This document shows, piece by piece, positions 1 through 12,930 of a stretch of DNA of 64,000 nt. The stretch is from Tachypleus tridentatus (taxonomy: Eukaryota > Arthropoda > Merostomata > Xiphosura > Limulidae): assembly GCF_004210375.1 (NCBI RefSeq), contig NC_134833.1, forward strand, positions 141,786,127 through 141,850,126, written 5' to 3'. The notes below the pieces were generated by a model. It had not been told where the DNA came from and did not search any database. It saw only the letters and a list, made by a program, of their open reading frames with translations. Position 1 is the stretch's first letter. Each line of letters starts with the position of its first letter. The translations under genes and the position numbers were made by a program.

Positions 1-320
1 ATAATGATACTAAAGTTGAAAGAATACATCAGATTGTTATCCAAGCTTAAAATAGATAGGTTTCATGTGAAACTTCCAGTTGTCTTGCCTGTAAAGTGAC
101 AAATTGTGATAGAACTCTAACGATCAATATAGGTAAAGAAAACGTGTTGTTGGAAATTAGTTGTCATTTCTCCCTTATATTTCTTAATTGCATGTGAAAA
201 TAAAATGAATTATTGTTTAAATAAGTTACTATTAAAAACTATCTGTAAAATGTAATTGTTAGTGGTAATTTGGAACATTGAAAAGTAACTTTGTAACATT
301 TTTTTATTAATCCTACTTAG
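1..320. other. Intron of stonin gene, no feature
   Basis: AT-rich sequence upstream of the first visible stonin exon. I see no exon or repeat in it. Confidence 0.6.
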
Positions 321-402
321 ATTTCAACCACCAGATGCATGTAGCTTTGAAATTGTCAGATTCCGGGTCCGACCTCCAAGAAATAGGGAACTTCCTCTTC
401 AG
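321..402 (+). CDS. stnB: Stonin exon a (start of MHD segment)
   Basis: The acceptor is TACTTAG at 314-320 and the donor is GT at 403. The first base completes a codon begun in an unseen exon, then 27 codons follow beginning FQPPDACSFEIVRFRV. The exon ends in phase 0. The 3.57 kb intron after it holds a SINE (3618-3712) and an old dispersed repeat (2.2-3.35 kb). Confidence 0.88.
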
Positions 403-3400
403 GTAGAAATTTATTGGCTTCGGTTAATTTGTGTATTTCATTTTTTTAAATCATAATTTAAATCCACTTTTACTTTTCCATTTCCTTGTATACTGTATAG
501 TGTTTTGTATACCATGGATTGAAATATCACATGCCTCTAGAATTTAACCTTTTTAGTTTAGTTTTCCTGAATTAGAATGTGTTGGTCCATCTACATTCCT
601 TTAGTTATGACCAGTGAAAGTCAACATTGCATGGATTAAGTTAAAAAAACAAAAAACAACAACAAAACAAACAAACAAACCCAACAACAATTAATGAGGA
701 AATGTATTACATGAGGGGAATCTAATCATTGTGATGACATTCCCTTAAGTAAATGTTGTTTTATTTCATTATTTTTATCGCTGGTATATTTAATATAGTC
801 ATTATTACTCGGTAGTGAGAATATGTATAAAGTAACTGACATGATAATGTTTTACTTTGGAGTATTGAAGTTTTGATGGGAAGATGTTTTAAAAGAAGTT
901 TCAGAACTGTAAAATGTGAATAAGTCAATATTTTTTTTGTTTCAACATTACAAGTTTCACATGTGTTTGAAAAGTATTGTTTATAGGGTATGTACTTTGT
1001 GTATTTGTTATTTTAATTACCAATAGTGCAAAATAATCATTTGCTTATGTATCAGATCATGGGGTAAAAAATAACATAAATAGAAGTATGTATTTTAATT
1101 TTTTGAGTGCACCAGACCTTTTGAAATGTATTAATAAAACTATAGGACTTCATAATGATAGATTAGTCATAATTAGAAAATTCTGAATGGTAATTTACTC
1201 ATTTGGATATGAGAAGGAATGAAATTGGTCATGTTGTGACATCGTTTGGTTTTGTGGAAAATTTCCTAGATATTATGGGATGTTGGTGATTGAAAATGAT
1301 GAGGGAAAAAAAAACAACTTATGAAGACATTCTAGAAGTGGTTAATTTTTAAAATAGTCACTTCATTTTCTCATCAAAACCATTCAAAAATGGAAATAGA
1401 TAAAGTAAAAAGGTGCAAGGAAGATGACTGTAATGTAAGTTTTGTCAGTGAATGGATAGAAGTTCCAATAAAAGTGGATTAACTGATCAGATTTAGCTTA
1501 CATACCACATTTTACCATATTTTCAGTACATACACAAATGAAACAGATTGCAATGATTTTATTATTTGTGAAGTTCATACCTACTTCATTACATGAATGA
1601 GATGACCCCCATTTTTAAAAGTCAGTTGGGGGAGTTGGCCTACTTGAGAAAAGTCCTGGAAGCAAGACTATTGTAATATAAATCTTCATTTCAAAATTAC
1701 AAATTAGGTTTATAAATGGTCCTTTAGGTATGTGAGCTGAGTTTACAGGGCACATGCTCAGTCATGTATTTAAAAATTCAAGATAGACTAGAAACAAAAG
1801 TGAGTATTTCCTTGATTACTAACTCTTCTAATACAGGTGGGTAAAAGTAACTCTAAATAAGTTATGTTTCTAAAATGTGTAGTATCTTCATGAAACTTTG
1901 CAGATTATGAGTGAACATTACAAGGCACAAAGTGTCAGATTTTTAAATTAAGATTTTTTTAATTAGTTACTTGCTCATGTATTTTTTATTTTCAAATATT
2001 GACTGTCCAACATGTAAAGGAATTTTGATTTTAAGATTAAAAATACTTTTATTCATCAGAAAATTGTCAAATTTCACATGTGAAACTTCCATAACCTCCT
2101 AATATCCTCGAGGTAAGTATGAAAAGCATTTTAAGAGAGAGAGAGAGAAAACAACTGTTATTTTCACTATTATATATTTGTATGGGTTTGGTTGATTCTA
2201 CTGACTTTGTAACCACCACAAAAAATTAGGAAATAGATATAAATTAAGCTTTTTTCCCTTCTAGAATTGCTAGAAATGTTTAGTCTAAGTAGCTTAAATC
2301 TTATAACATTTATGTATATAAAAATTTATTATTTTTTTTACACTGAACCTTCACAGGGTCTGACTAATGCCACAGAAGTTGAATGATGTAGCACACGTAT
2401 GTTACTGTATAGAATAATATGAAAGTAATCTGTCTTAACTTTGTTCCAGTGGATCAGTATTTTGTAAAATAAGTCGCACTGTATATTAATGCTTATTATT
2501 ACTAAATACAAATAAGTTCTTTAATTTCAGCTATTTTTCTTAAAACAGTGAACAATAAATAAAGAAGTATAGAAAAAATTATCTTTTCTAGTTTTGAACT
2601 TTGTACTTGTCTTGTACTTGATGTAATTTGCTAAGCCTTATCAAATATTGCACCTAAAAAATGTAAAAACAATATATATTTTTTTTAGGTTTTGTGTATG
2701 CATTTTGAAATAACCAAAAGTAATAAATTACTATATAAATACCACAGAATCCCACTATAATTTATCAGGCTTAACAGCTAAGCTGTATTTGAGTCCTAAA
2801 AAATGAGATTTTTTTGTGCTCAGTAACATTTTACCTCACTACATGGAATCTACCATGAAATGAAGGAGTTTCCCAAATACCTTGCAAAGGCTTGGAAAAC
2901 CATGTGGTTGACATTCTGAGCTTTCTGAGCTTCACACGTCATGGACAGACATATGTGTACTTAAGTTCTTCCAAAAATGGAAAGAGGTGGACGAAGCCAC
3001 AGTGTTTGATTCACTAAATATAGCGATATTTCAGCAAATAGAAAAGATATGAAGTTCTCATTGTGTATTCTAGTTTGTCAGTATATGTAATTTGAGTTCC
3101 TAATTTAAAAGAAGCTATCTATGTTTGTTTTTAGACATTACAAACATTTAATCTTAACCATTGCTGCATTCAACATACCACATGACAAACAAAAATCAGT
3201 ATTTAGGAATTATAAATATATCTTGGATTATAATCTATAGTTTGATACCAGACTTGTTGATATACATTCATAGAATAGTGGTTCAGTAAAATTTTGAATC
3301 TCAATCTACAAGTATGATGACATGGCTTTTGATTATAAGAGGACCAGACAAACCTTTCTCAATAGGTTGAGAAATCAGAATTATAAATATTTTGTGTGTA

Positions 3401-6400
3401 GCAGTTAATTTTATATAAACTTCCTTTTTTCTAATGTAACATTCACTTGCATGTACACTATGATATTCTGGTAAATTGAAGACAAATTTAACCAAATGAA
3501 ACCAAAAACAGCAGAATAACCTGGTACTACTTCTAATTAGGTGGACGTGAGTAAAATTATTGGTTGCAGTTTACAGCCATGCTACAAAATATTGGAACAT
3601 TAGTTAGAGTCCTCTGTTGGAACAGCAGTAAGTCTATGGACTTGCACTGCTAAAATCTGAGCTTTGATTCCCTATGGTGAATGTAGCAGCTAACTTAATG
3701 TGGCTTTACACTGACAATAAATTAGAAAAAGTTCATTTGGAAACTATGTCCTTTGGGGCCACTCAGAACATCAGTATTTACAGATTAAAAAAACAAACAA
3801 ACTTTAATTCATTGTTTTAATATTTGCACCAGACAAAATGGAAAGTTGACAACACCAAGAACACATTCTGATGTAACATATTAAGAGGTACATTTTACCC
3901 ATGCATTTTAATTAATTATATTTCATTAACACCATGTGTAAAGTCACCTGATGCTAATTTCTTTTCGTGAAGGTGAAAGCATCAATGACTGTCAGTTCCT
4001 CAAAAGCAGAGATCAGATGCGACCTTCTTGTACCAGGATGTCTAAATCACAAGCATGGACAGATCCCATGTGAAAACATCCAGATCAGAATTCCTGTTCC
4101 AGAGTGCTGGGTGTACCTGTTCAGAATGGAGAGACATCACAAGCATGGAACAGCTAAATCAACAACAAAAAAACCTGGAAAAATGAAGGTAATGTACAAT
4201 TACTTTTATAAAATCTTAAGCCTGATTCATGCTCAAAGTTGACATAACAAATAGTAGAAATTGGACATATTGCTTGTATATATAATTAATGCTAATGGTG
4301 CCTGGCAGGGTGCACCAGTTACCAGAGGGCATAATTGCACTGTTGAAATAAAGAAGTTTTGCAAATTGGCTTGCATTCATTGTTCTACACAACATATTAA
4401 GAAATAACTTACAGTTGATATTTTTTCAATAAGTTTTATTTATTTAATATCACTGATAAAAAAACAAACATACTTCAAGTTTTGATTTTGGTTAATTTCG
4501 TTATGTTCAAACAAAAACTTTAGTGTTTATGGATTTTCTCATTTTTTATTTTTCTGGGCGTAAGACATCACTCATGGCGTTATGAGGAAAGTGGAAATGT
4601 AAGAAATATATTTTCACCAAAGGTAAATTGAAAATATAAGCTGTGATATAGAGGCTTGAAGCATCTGTTGATTCTTTGTATCCTCTGCTAGTAGTTGCAT
4701 TTTCATCTGTTAAAGACTCATCAGCATACATGTGGTCATCAAACCAAAGTGAATACATTTAGGTGTCTTATATAGTGGGGATGTGTATATAGTAGTTACG
4801 GATCATTCCATGTCAAATCATCCAGGGGGCTGCAGGTGACCCCCACAGAATGCCTAGAAAAAATTCACGTGCTCACCTACCCATATAATGAAAAACTACC
4901 AAAGGTTTGATCAATATCTCTAATAGTTTCTGATTTACAGCCCTGTAAAATTTAATTACTTTTTTATTTTTGGCAAATTCATTTTCGGGCAACTTTGGCT
5001 GCTTAAAGCTGCAAGAGTAATGGTGGTAGAAGGCTGAAATTTGCTACACTGACTGAATTAATCTCACAGAATTCAAAAATGGTCTCAAACCAAGTTTATC
5101 TCTCTCAGGATTTTCATAGTGAGACTGTAAAATCACCTGAAACCCCAAATTCGTAAAAAACATTGGTTTATTTAATGAGCCATAGCTCTAAGACTTAATA
5201 TGATACAAAGCTGAATGTTTTCTTCAAATTTCCTATAACATCAGTTGATAAATCAGCAATTGTTGTAATTGAAAGTCTGTTAGATCTCCTGTAAAGAAAT
5301 TGAGTTGCAAGCAACTTTTTATGATTTAGCTAAAACCAGTGATTCAGCCTTTTGGGATTTTTACCATATATTTTTACATCTCTGAATATGATCTACAAAA
5401 ACAATCAAAATGGTGTTCAACCTACCTTTTGAGTTATAATTTTTTAAATTATTCTCTGACCATATGTTGTTTATTTTAAAAAATTCAGTTCAGGTGTGTT
5501 ACTGTGTGCAAGTATATCCATACAATTTTGAAAAATACCTGTCAGAATCTTATGAATCCCACTGAAATATTCTAACCAGTCTTTCACAATGTTAAATAAT
5601 GAAGTTGTAAGAAATAAGAAAGAAGTAATTCATATCTGAACAAGTTTATTGGCATAACTAGTTAGATCACATGGCAATGCAAATATATTGTGTATGCATT
5701 ACAGTTATGCAGATATGGCTGAATTTAAGATTCATAATATAATAAATACAAAGGTAAATCAGACACAAAGAACACAGTGCTACAACAGTGGATAACTGAG
5801 AAAGACTATAATCACACCAAACTGCAATAATTGCGACAATGAAATGTTTCAAACACTGCTTTGGCGATAAATTAACCTTAACAACATCAAATAAACATTG
5901 CTTTGTTCAGACAGCTTGAATAAATTTCTGAAATTTGAGTTTAATTATGTTGAGATCACTTTGACTTAGAACATAGTGGGGAGCACTACTGCCTTGCATG
6001 GTAGATGCACTTATCAGATAAAGAATATGTTGGAAAGGAATCCAGCTTTCATCTTCACGTGACCTTGCAGGCCATGAGAACAGTTCGTTTCCTGATTTCC
6101 TCATAAATGACACCAACACATCGGAATGTTCATCTTATCTATCTTTTATGTTTCCCACATACCATTCATGATCGTATTTACATGCCACATATTTCCCTGG
6201 CTGATAATTGTCATTGCTATCATCAGACCCTATTTGAGCTGCTGTAGCATCACTTTCACTGTTACTACCAACAGTTACAACTGTGTACACATCATCATCT
6301 GATAACCTTCTGATATACAATTTGTTGGTAGAATAAAGCTGTGATGTGACCTAATACCTGCCACAGTTTTGTGTTTTTAATACTGCTCAAGTAGATCAAA

Positions 6401-9400
6401 CTTTACACAATTCTGCAGGACTGATTCCTGATTGACAAGAAAGAATTGAATGCTCTGAATGTGGTCCTTTGGTCAACAGTACATATCAGAGACACTTAAA
6501 ATTTGATAAATTATAGGCAATTGAAGGCTTGCACAAGCCACCAGCTTCTTCACTGTACCCTTAACTCCATCACATGGACTTTTTCCATGACTGGTGACAC
6601 AAAATGCCATTCAGCAGACAACTGATAATCTTCAAAATGGTAGCAAAGATTTACAAGATTTTTAAAAATCTCGTATTGCGAAGCTGCACCATCGCTGAAA
6701 TAAATTATCCTTTCTGTGTTTGGATATTTCTGTTTAACATGGCTTATTACTGTGGTAATGAAAGCATGAACAGCTACTGTGTCATGTTTCAGACAATCTG
6801 ACGGAACACTAGTGCTAACAATACTGATATCTTGAGATCATGTTCAGAGATGTAAGAATATATGATAAAGGTTGATTAGAATATTTCAATGGGATTCATA
6901 AATTTTTTCAAAATTGTATGGATATATTTGCACACAGTAACACACCTGAACTGAATTTTTTAAAATAAAAAAAACGTATGGCCAGAGGATAATTTAAGAA
7001 ATTATAACTCAAAAAGTAGGTTGAACACCATCTTGATTGTTTTTGTAGATCATATTCAGAGATGTAAGAATATATGGTAAAAATCTGAAAAGGCTGAATC
7101 ACTGGTGACAGGGTCACACTGTGACCTGAAGTAGGCCTATTTTTAGCAAAATCATAAAAAGTTGCATGCAACTAAACTTTTACAGGAGATCTAATAGACT
7201 TTCAATTACAATAATTGCTGATTTATCAACTGATATGTTATAGGAAATTTGAAGAAAACATTCAGCTTTGCATCATATTAAGTCTTGGAGCTATGGCTCA
7301 TTAAATAAACCAATGTTTTTTTACAAATTTGGGGTTTCAGGTGATTTTACAGTCTCACTATGAAAATCCTGAGAGAGATAAACTTGGTTTGAGACCATTT
7401 TTGAATTCTGTGAGATTAATTCAGTCAGTGTAGCAAATTCCAGCCTTCTACCACCATTACTCTTGCAGCTTTAAGCAGCCAAAATTGCTCGAAAATGAAT
7501 TCGTTAAAAATTAAAAAAATAATAAATTTTACAGTGCTGTAAATCAGAAACTACTAGAGATATTGATCTAATCTTTGGTAATTTTTCATTATATGGGTAG
7601 ATGAGCACATGTGAAATTTTTCAAGGCATTCTGAGGAGGTCATCTGGAAAATTTTCCAAAATCTGGATGATTTGACATGGAATGACCCTTACTGGTTTTT
7701 GGGGTCATTCGTAACTTCTCGTATAGTAATGTATATTTTTATAGCTATATGAATAGTGTTATGGCATTTAACATTCAATATCATATAGTGAACCAACTGT
7801 CCAGTAATTGTGTTGTAGGTTTTTTCAATACAAATGTAACTTAATTTAGTCAGTCACTGGTTTTCAGCCTTGATTCATGTTGTGTTAACATAAATTGCCT
7901 GTACTGGTTTTTACAAGTTGTAGGCTTGTGTTCTAAACACATTATTGAAAAATATAACAGAACAGTATGATAAACTTAGCTTTTTGATGTATTAATAGAA
8001 GAAAAGATTTTTCTGAACAACTTCTGCAATGATTACAGCCATACTTTTTTTTTTATAAAGCTTAATGGTTTATTTATTGTGCACTTTACTTGAATCACGG
8101 CATTACAGAATGTAGTAAAAGTGGATTATGTTGAAAATTGTTAGATTTACTTGGATATAATTATTAAATTGAGTTTCACTGGTTGGTTGTTATACTGTCT
8201 TTACATCAGACATTATTGGTCTCACAATAAGATTGAAATGGCAAAAGTTTACAATATGTACAAAAATGATTATAAAACAAGCATAAAACTTATTAAATGA
8301 AATCTTCTGATTACTGGTTTAAAACAACAGGCTTGATTATAGTTTTGGTGTTATAAAAAAGCTAATTTTTATTGCACACTGTGTGCAGTGTTTCTCAAAT
8401 CAAAACAAAACATAACTTAAAGTTTTATAGAATGACTTTGAAGAGGTTTACAAGAATGTAGGAAGACCAAATATTAAGTAATACAAAAATATACCAAAGG
8501 AAAGAATTCTTTCTTTCTGTGAGGCAACATTTCACAAAAAAAGTCTTTTCAACTATATGTATGAAAATAAATTGTTTAATTTTACAGAAACCATGTAATA
8601 CTATGTAATCTGTAAAACATTTCAAACTATTTTCTCAAGTATTTTTTTTTGCAATGCAATAAAAATGAAAGTTTTTTTTTTTGCGATGTTCAATTCAATG
8701 TACTTGGATGTTCTTTGTAATAAGAAATGCCTTATTATATTAGACAAAAGAACTATTTGAAAAGAATAAGAATTCTAAGTTGGTCAAGAAAGAGATAAGA
8801 AATATTTTAATTGTTTGATTTTAGCTTCTTGTCTTATTTAGCTTTGAAGTTCTGTGTTTTTTTAAATATGGGAGTACACCATTTTTTTCTGAAAATCTGC
8901 TGTTTTGGTTTTGAAAATTGTCAGAGCTGAGAATCAGAAGATCCAGTGAGAAAATAAGTATGAATTAATTGATTCATGTTTTTTTTTGTAGATGTGGTTT
9001 AGTAGAGTTGAGATGGTATGAAACATTCCAAGACTAATATTTGACCAGTGTGTAAAATAAACTAATAAATCTGCTTGAGGATAACCAATATTAGTTTGAC
9101 ACATCAGTGTAATTTTCCAAGCAAGATCTAATCTAAGGCATGCATGATTTACAGGGATTTGTGGAGACTTTGTTGATAGTTAAGGATGTACCATCTTAAG
9201 CCTCTTACTTTGTCCTTGTGGCATTTCTGTGGTCAAAAGAGTTATTAGTTAGTAGAGTTGTCTTCTGCTATGCTTTGTGATGATATTGTAACACCATCGT
9301 CATCATCATCTTCTATTGCCATTGGTATTTCCAGTACATGTTTAAAGTTTTTTAAAGAAGAGTTCACTGTTTAATCTTTGCATTGGTGTTGTAAACAGAG

Positions 9401-10559
9401 AGCAACTAAATGGTATGATTTTAGTAAAGTTGATGGAGCTGTAGTAATTATTCACTTACTGATGCTGACTGTTATTTATTTGCAGGGTTTTGACAGGATC
9501 AAAGCCACGGTACAGGCAGCTGAACCTGGACTAATTCAAGTTTCTGTTGGACAAGCCAAGTATGAACATTCACTTAAAGCAGTAGTGTGGAGAATATCTC
9601 GACTCCCAAAAGAAGGACAAGGTAGGGTCTGTGTGTTTCTTGTTGAAATTTAAAATACTGACTTATTATACATTCTGTGTCATTTTATTAACTTTTTAAA
9701 AATTACTTTGTCATAAACTTGAGATTGCTTTCAAATAAACCTTGAGAAAAGCTGTAACCATGATGGTAATAGACCCTTTGTTGTATTTAGAAAAAAAAAA
9801 CCTTCATCCAAATATATTTAACTTGAATGATATATTTGTTTAAAGTTTCAGTGCAATATGAAAACAGAATGAATTTAATTTTTTAACTTCTAGTTAATCT
9901 TAATGTGTTTTGCAATGTAATATATTAATAACTTTTTAGAATTCATTGGATTTTGAAGGTAATGGATCTTTGTATATTTCACATTTAGTTTTATTTTTTT
10001 GCAAGTCTGTAATCCAAACCAATTGATTTGAATTAGAAGGAAGTGCCTTATCAGTTGGGACTGCATTTTGAAGTTATACCACCTATTGTGCTTATAAGAG
10101 ACTGAAATTAGACATTTATGCAGGTTAGATAGAAATGATAGGTGGTTTCATAACTACAAATTACATTGTACGTATAAAGCTGTTTATACTATTATCTGTT
10201 TTCACTTTATTACAGGTGCATATACAACACAGTTTTTTTTATCCCGTTTGAATCTAACTTCCTTCGACCAGATTCCAAATTCTGTTTGTCAAGAGGTCAG
10301 TATAGAATTTGACATGCCCGCCACTGTCGTTTCCCACACGACAGTCCGTTCAGTGTCCATTCCATTCTCTCCTCCTCCAGAGAAATTCGTCAGGTATTCT
10401 TCCAAGCATGAGTATCAAATAGAAATGGATTTCAAGTTTATCTCCTCAGACCACAATGAATTGGCTGGAAACTTAGAACCTTCATTACCTTTTATTCTAT
10501 CATCATCATTGGGGGACACTCCAGGAACAGGGAGTGGTGATGAAAATGTTTTAAACTGA
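321..10559 (+). CDS. stnB: Stonin / stoned-B mu-homology domain, last four exons (gene partial at 5' end)
   Basis: Four exons (321-402, 3973-4188, 9486-9621, 10216-10559) join in a single frame with matching phases and canonical AG/GT borders, giving 258 complete codons and a TGA stop. The product matches the C-terminal mu-homology domain of stonins, the clathrin endocytic adaptors that sort synaptotagmin at the plasma membrane. Diagnostic stretches are RFRVRPPRNRELPLQ, KAEIRCDLLVPG, GQAKYEH, VVWRISRLPKEGQG, MPATVVSHTTVRSVS and PPEKFVRY followed by HEY. FCHO/SGIP-type MHD proteins are the alternative, but the SHTTVRSV and PPEKFVRY motifs are stonin-like. The first codon visible is split, so at least one exon lies left of the window, as must the stonin homology region and N-terminal half. 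The last roughly 40 residues are Ser/Gly/Asp-rich and look disordered. A candidate poly(A) signal AATAAA lies at 12284-12289. Confidence 0.9.
403..2200. other. Stonin intron, AT-rich, nothing recognised
   Basis: The stretch contains an A/C-rich simple run at about 640-690 and a short (GA)n at about 2134-2147. No coding exon or clear mobile element was recognised. Confidence 0.5.
2215..3350. repeat. Old dispersed repeat, homologous to 48.7-49.66 kb
   Basis: Several blocks align in order and orientation with the TTAA-flanked element at 48243-49664. Examples are AAATTAGGAAATA, ATAAATTAAGCTT, GTTTAGTCTAAGTAG, ATTCAACATACCAC and ATAACATGGC-like text near the right end. The terminal CCCTT/AAGGG ends are not preserved here, so this is an older or truncated copy. 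Borders are approximate. Confidence 0.55.
3618..3712 (+). mobile_element. tRNA-derived SINE, family 2
   Basis: The tRNA-like head reads GGAACAGCAGTAAGTCTATGG, with the split B-box as TTTGATTCCC, followed by GTAGCAGCTAACTTAATGTG. The same family occurs on the - strand at 12.93, 42.35 and 43.58 kb. It is degenerate and sits in a stonin intron. Confidence 0.65.
3973..4188 (+). CDS. stnB: Stonin exon b
   Basis: Seventy-two codons in phase 0 at both ends, from VKASMTVSSS to KKPGKMK. The acceptor AAG is at 3970-3972 and the donor GTAATG at 4189. It contains the PVPECWVYLFRMERH stretch typical of stonin mu-homology domains. The open frame runs past both ends, but phase and similarity place the borders here. 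Confidence 0.9.
4800..5580. repeat. Left long terminal inverted repeat
   Basis: The sequence is complementary, in reversed order, to 6866-7688. Matching blocks include TTGGTTTATTTAATGAGCC, GATAAATCAGCAATTGT and TATGAATCCCACTGAAATAT near the inner end. Small indels show it has aged since insertion. Confidence 0.8.
5907..6830 (-). pseudogene. Degenerate transposase-like gene of the long-TIR element
   Basis: Reading from 6830 down, one frame gives FSDGAASQYEIFKNLVNLCY then AEWHF, a pattern I know from a widespread uncharacterised arthropod transposase-like family (SDG..QYKN..N..YH...AEWHF). The frame then shifts and hits stops. Further down (6320-6135) comes an acidic stretch followed by PGKYVACKYDHEWYVGNIKD. 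At 6119-5907 comes a block with SFMRKSG, SWPAR and WIPFQHIL. These domains occur together in intact relatives, so this is one broken gene. The aspartates of SDG, and of a CDG-like segment just before the first frameshift, are plausible catalytic residues of an RNase H-like fold; that is inference. The superfamily is unassigned. Confidence 0.6.
6866..7688. repeat. Right long terminal inverted repeat
   Basis: Reverse complement partner of 4800-5580, with inner end at ATTAGAATATTTCAATGGGA and outer end at GGAATGACCC. Open frames within it are incidental. Confidence 0.8.
7693..9485. other. Stonin intron, no recognised feature
   Basis: AT-rich intronic sequence with homopolymer runs near 8047 and 8643-8683. 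No exon with supporting splice sites or similarity was seen. Confidence 0.5.
9486..9621 (+). CDS. stnB: Stonin exon c
   Basis: The acceptor TGCAG ends at 9485 and the donor GTAGGG starts at 9622. Forty-five codons plus one base cover GFDRIKATVQ to RLPKEGQ; the last base joins GT from the next exon to make Gly. The following intron is only 594 bp. Confidence 0.9.
10216..10559 (+). CDS. stnB: Stonin exon d, C-terminus and stop
   Basis: The acceptor TTACAG ends at 10215. The exon completes the split Gly codon, continues AYTTQFFLSRLNLTSFDQIP, and ends TTTTAAACTGA with stop at 10557-10559. The MHD ends around the HEYQIEMDF segment; the tail after it is low complexity and not conserved with insect or vertebrate stonins as far as I recall. 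Confidence 0.92.
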
Positions 10560-12690
10560 AGAGTGTCCACTGATGAGACTTAAAGCTAGTGTTTAAAATA
10601 TTCATGAAATTTCTTATTCACTTAAATAACAGTTTGAACTTTTCTTTCTCAACCTAAAGTATTTGGTTTTCTGAAACGTGCTGATGTTTTTGTGGAAGAG
10701 TTGATCTAATTTATTATTAAGGGTTCTCTCTAAACATTTGGTGCTTGTGCAAAACATGAAGACTCAAAGTGGTGATAAAAGTGTATAGTGAAGTAATCTT
10801 TTTTTCTTCTGTAAGAATCTACAGCATGAAAATATTTATTATTGCATGCCTGGTTGAAGACAGTAGTTTAATTAAAAGTTAATTTAGCATGAAGAAACGG
10901 GTGTCAAGTTTTTTGGTTTATTTAATGCGAGTATGAAGAAGTTTTGTCAGATGGTTTTAATTTTTTAACACTTAAACTTTTGTATTTATAGTTTTATATG
11001 GAAATTTTATCCCAGATCTAATTTTTGCATTTATTATTAATACTTTTATTATATTGAAGCCTCATAAATCTGTGTTTGCTACACCCCTGAAGTGTTGTGA
11101 CATATGCCTTATTGTTTATACTTGTGAAGATAAAGAACTTATTTTGAATGGCCAAATTTAACTGCAAGGATAAGTGTTTTTTAGCAATTATTATTGTTTT
11201 TATTTTATATTTTTGTACGTTGTTTTACTATGTTAGTATGAAGTCCGTGTATTTACAGTGGATAAACAGATACGTGATAAAGTTTTACTGTCATTACTAC
11301 TTCATTTAAATTAACGTATCTGTGTTTTAGTGTAGTATCAGAGGTACAGTGTTTAAAGAGAATGTGTTAAATGTGGCACTAGATGCAGTAAATATTGTTC
11401 AAAGATACAAATTAAAGAAAACTTGGATGATGTATCAGAAGTAACATGTACAAATGTTGAAAGTATCACCTGAACTTCTTGATCTACACGGGACATTTTT
11501 AATATTTTAGTCAAAGTTAAAAGAATTAACACAATTTTAGAGTTTTTTTCTTAATATACTTTTAGTATCCCCCCATACATTTTTTTTGTGTTTTGGGGAT
11601 CAGATAAAAAAATAATTAGAACTACCTGTGAAATGTTGTAATCAGAATTGGAACAGAGATATGTTGAATGTGGTATCAGAACTAGAAAATTTAAAGAATG
11701 TGAAATCTCTCAAAAATGGAACGTATAGAGATGACATAGTGTAATATTTAAGTAGTCACTTTGATAGCCATACAATCAATACATATAAATAAGACATTGT
11801 GAATGGTGTTTCAAAACTACAAATGCATAAAAAAAGAAGTGATTTTTTTTTTACAACTACAACAGATGAAGTTTTAAATGTTTCATTAACCCTTAAGAAT
11901 ATCAAATAAGTGTAATTATCATACTTTCTGATTGTTATTATAACATGGTGTTTGTAATGCATATGAGCATTGTTCTTTTAGTCATTAATAAGTGACTTTT
12001 GTCAACAGATGGCAGTATATTTGGGAATCAGATGTATCTAGTCAAGATTAGTTTGAGTTCTTCATGGGAGCTTGTAAGTAGAGACGTGATGTAGGAAAAA
12101 ATGTATAGGTACAGAAGTGTACTTTTTAAGTAATCTTCTAAATCATATGGAAAGGAAATATTTTCTTAATAGTAAAAGATCGTATAAATAGGTTCTGTTT
12201 TTTGGACTTACCTGTAAGTGCAAAATAACAAAACACTAGAATTATTTTTAATCTTGTTACGATGATGATAATTTCATAAAGAGAATAAAACTTCCATACA
12301 AATACAATAGATTACGAAACATACTTTCATATATTTTCTCTTAATGCGAATATTTTTTCCATAAATACATTTCTTGTGTTTTGGGGAACATTACTGCTCA
12401 CTTATTCTTCTGTTTTTTTTATTGTTGTTACTATATATATATTTTAAAGTTGTCTAGTGAAGCAGGTTGCTTTGTGTTCTTCACAATGTATCTTACTCTT
12501 ATGGTTTTTTTTTGTTTTCATTGTATCTCTGAAAAAATGTAAGAATATGTTTTTTTTAATGTTAGTGTCAATTTAGCAAGAAATTTCTTCTATTTATTTT
12601 AATGTTAATACTTTCACTAAAACTTGTGTTTTTGTTTGGTTTTTAAGTTAATTTTATGATTCCATATCGAGATTTTATTTATTTGTTTTT
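10560..12690 (+). other. Stonin 3' UTR and downstream sequence
   Basis: No coding sequence follows the stonin stop. The first standard AATAAA on this strand lies at 12284-12289, about 1.7 kb after the stop, followed by a T/G-rich stretch. It could be the poly(A) site, but earlier variant signals cannot be excluded. Confidence 0.35.
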
Positions 12691-12885
12691 GGCCTGGCAT
12701 GGACTTGTGGTTAGGTCATCTGACTTGTAATCTGAGGTCACAGGTTTAAATTCCTACCACGGACCATATTTGTTTCTTTTGCTGTGTGAATGTTATATTG
12801 TGGTGATGAATCCCATTCTTCATTGGTAGAAAATTAGTGTAAGAGTTGTAGTGTGAGTTGTGGAAGAAAAGAGTAAGGAAGAATT
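12691..12885 (+). mobile_element. tRNA-derived SINE, family 1 (horseshoe-crab type)
   Basis: It opens GGCCTGGCATGGACTTGTGG, with tRNA-like A-box, TTGTAATCTGAGGTCACAGG and a decayed B-box GGTTTAAATTC. The body GAATCCCATTCTTCATTGG matches the better preserved copies at 47851-48122 and 53118-53388, read in the opposite direction. Confidence 0.7.
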
Positions 12886-12930
12886 TAGTACAAAATTTAA
12901 AACATACCAAAAAATTCATTTGTTAATTTT

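Larger units (their letters stand above)
4800..7688. mobile_element. DNA transposon with ~0.8 kb terminal inverted repeats
   Basis: The ends are GGATCATTCCATGTCAAATC on the left and the near-perfect reverse complement ending GACATGGAATGACCC on the right. Both are flanked by TTAC (4796-4799 and 7689-7692), a probable 4-bp target duplication. The inverted repeats extend inward to about 5580 and 6866, with diverged but collinear sequence. The 1.3 kb centre carries a broken transposase-like frame on the - strand. The element lies in the second visible stonin intron. I do not assign it to a named superfamily; the 4-bp site resembles TTAA-type targeting but is not TTAA. Confidence 0.8.
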
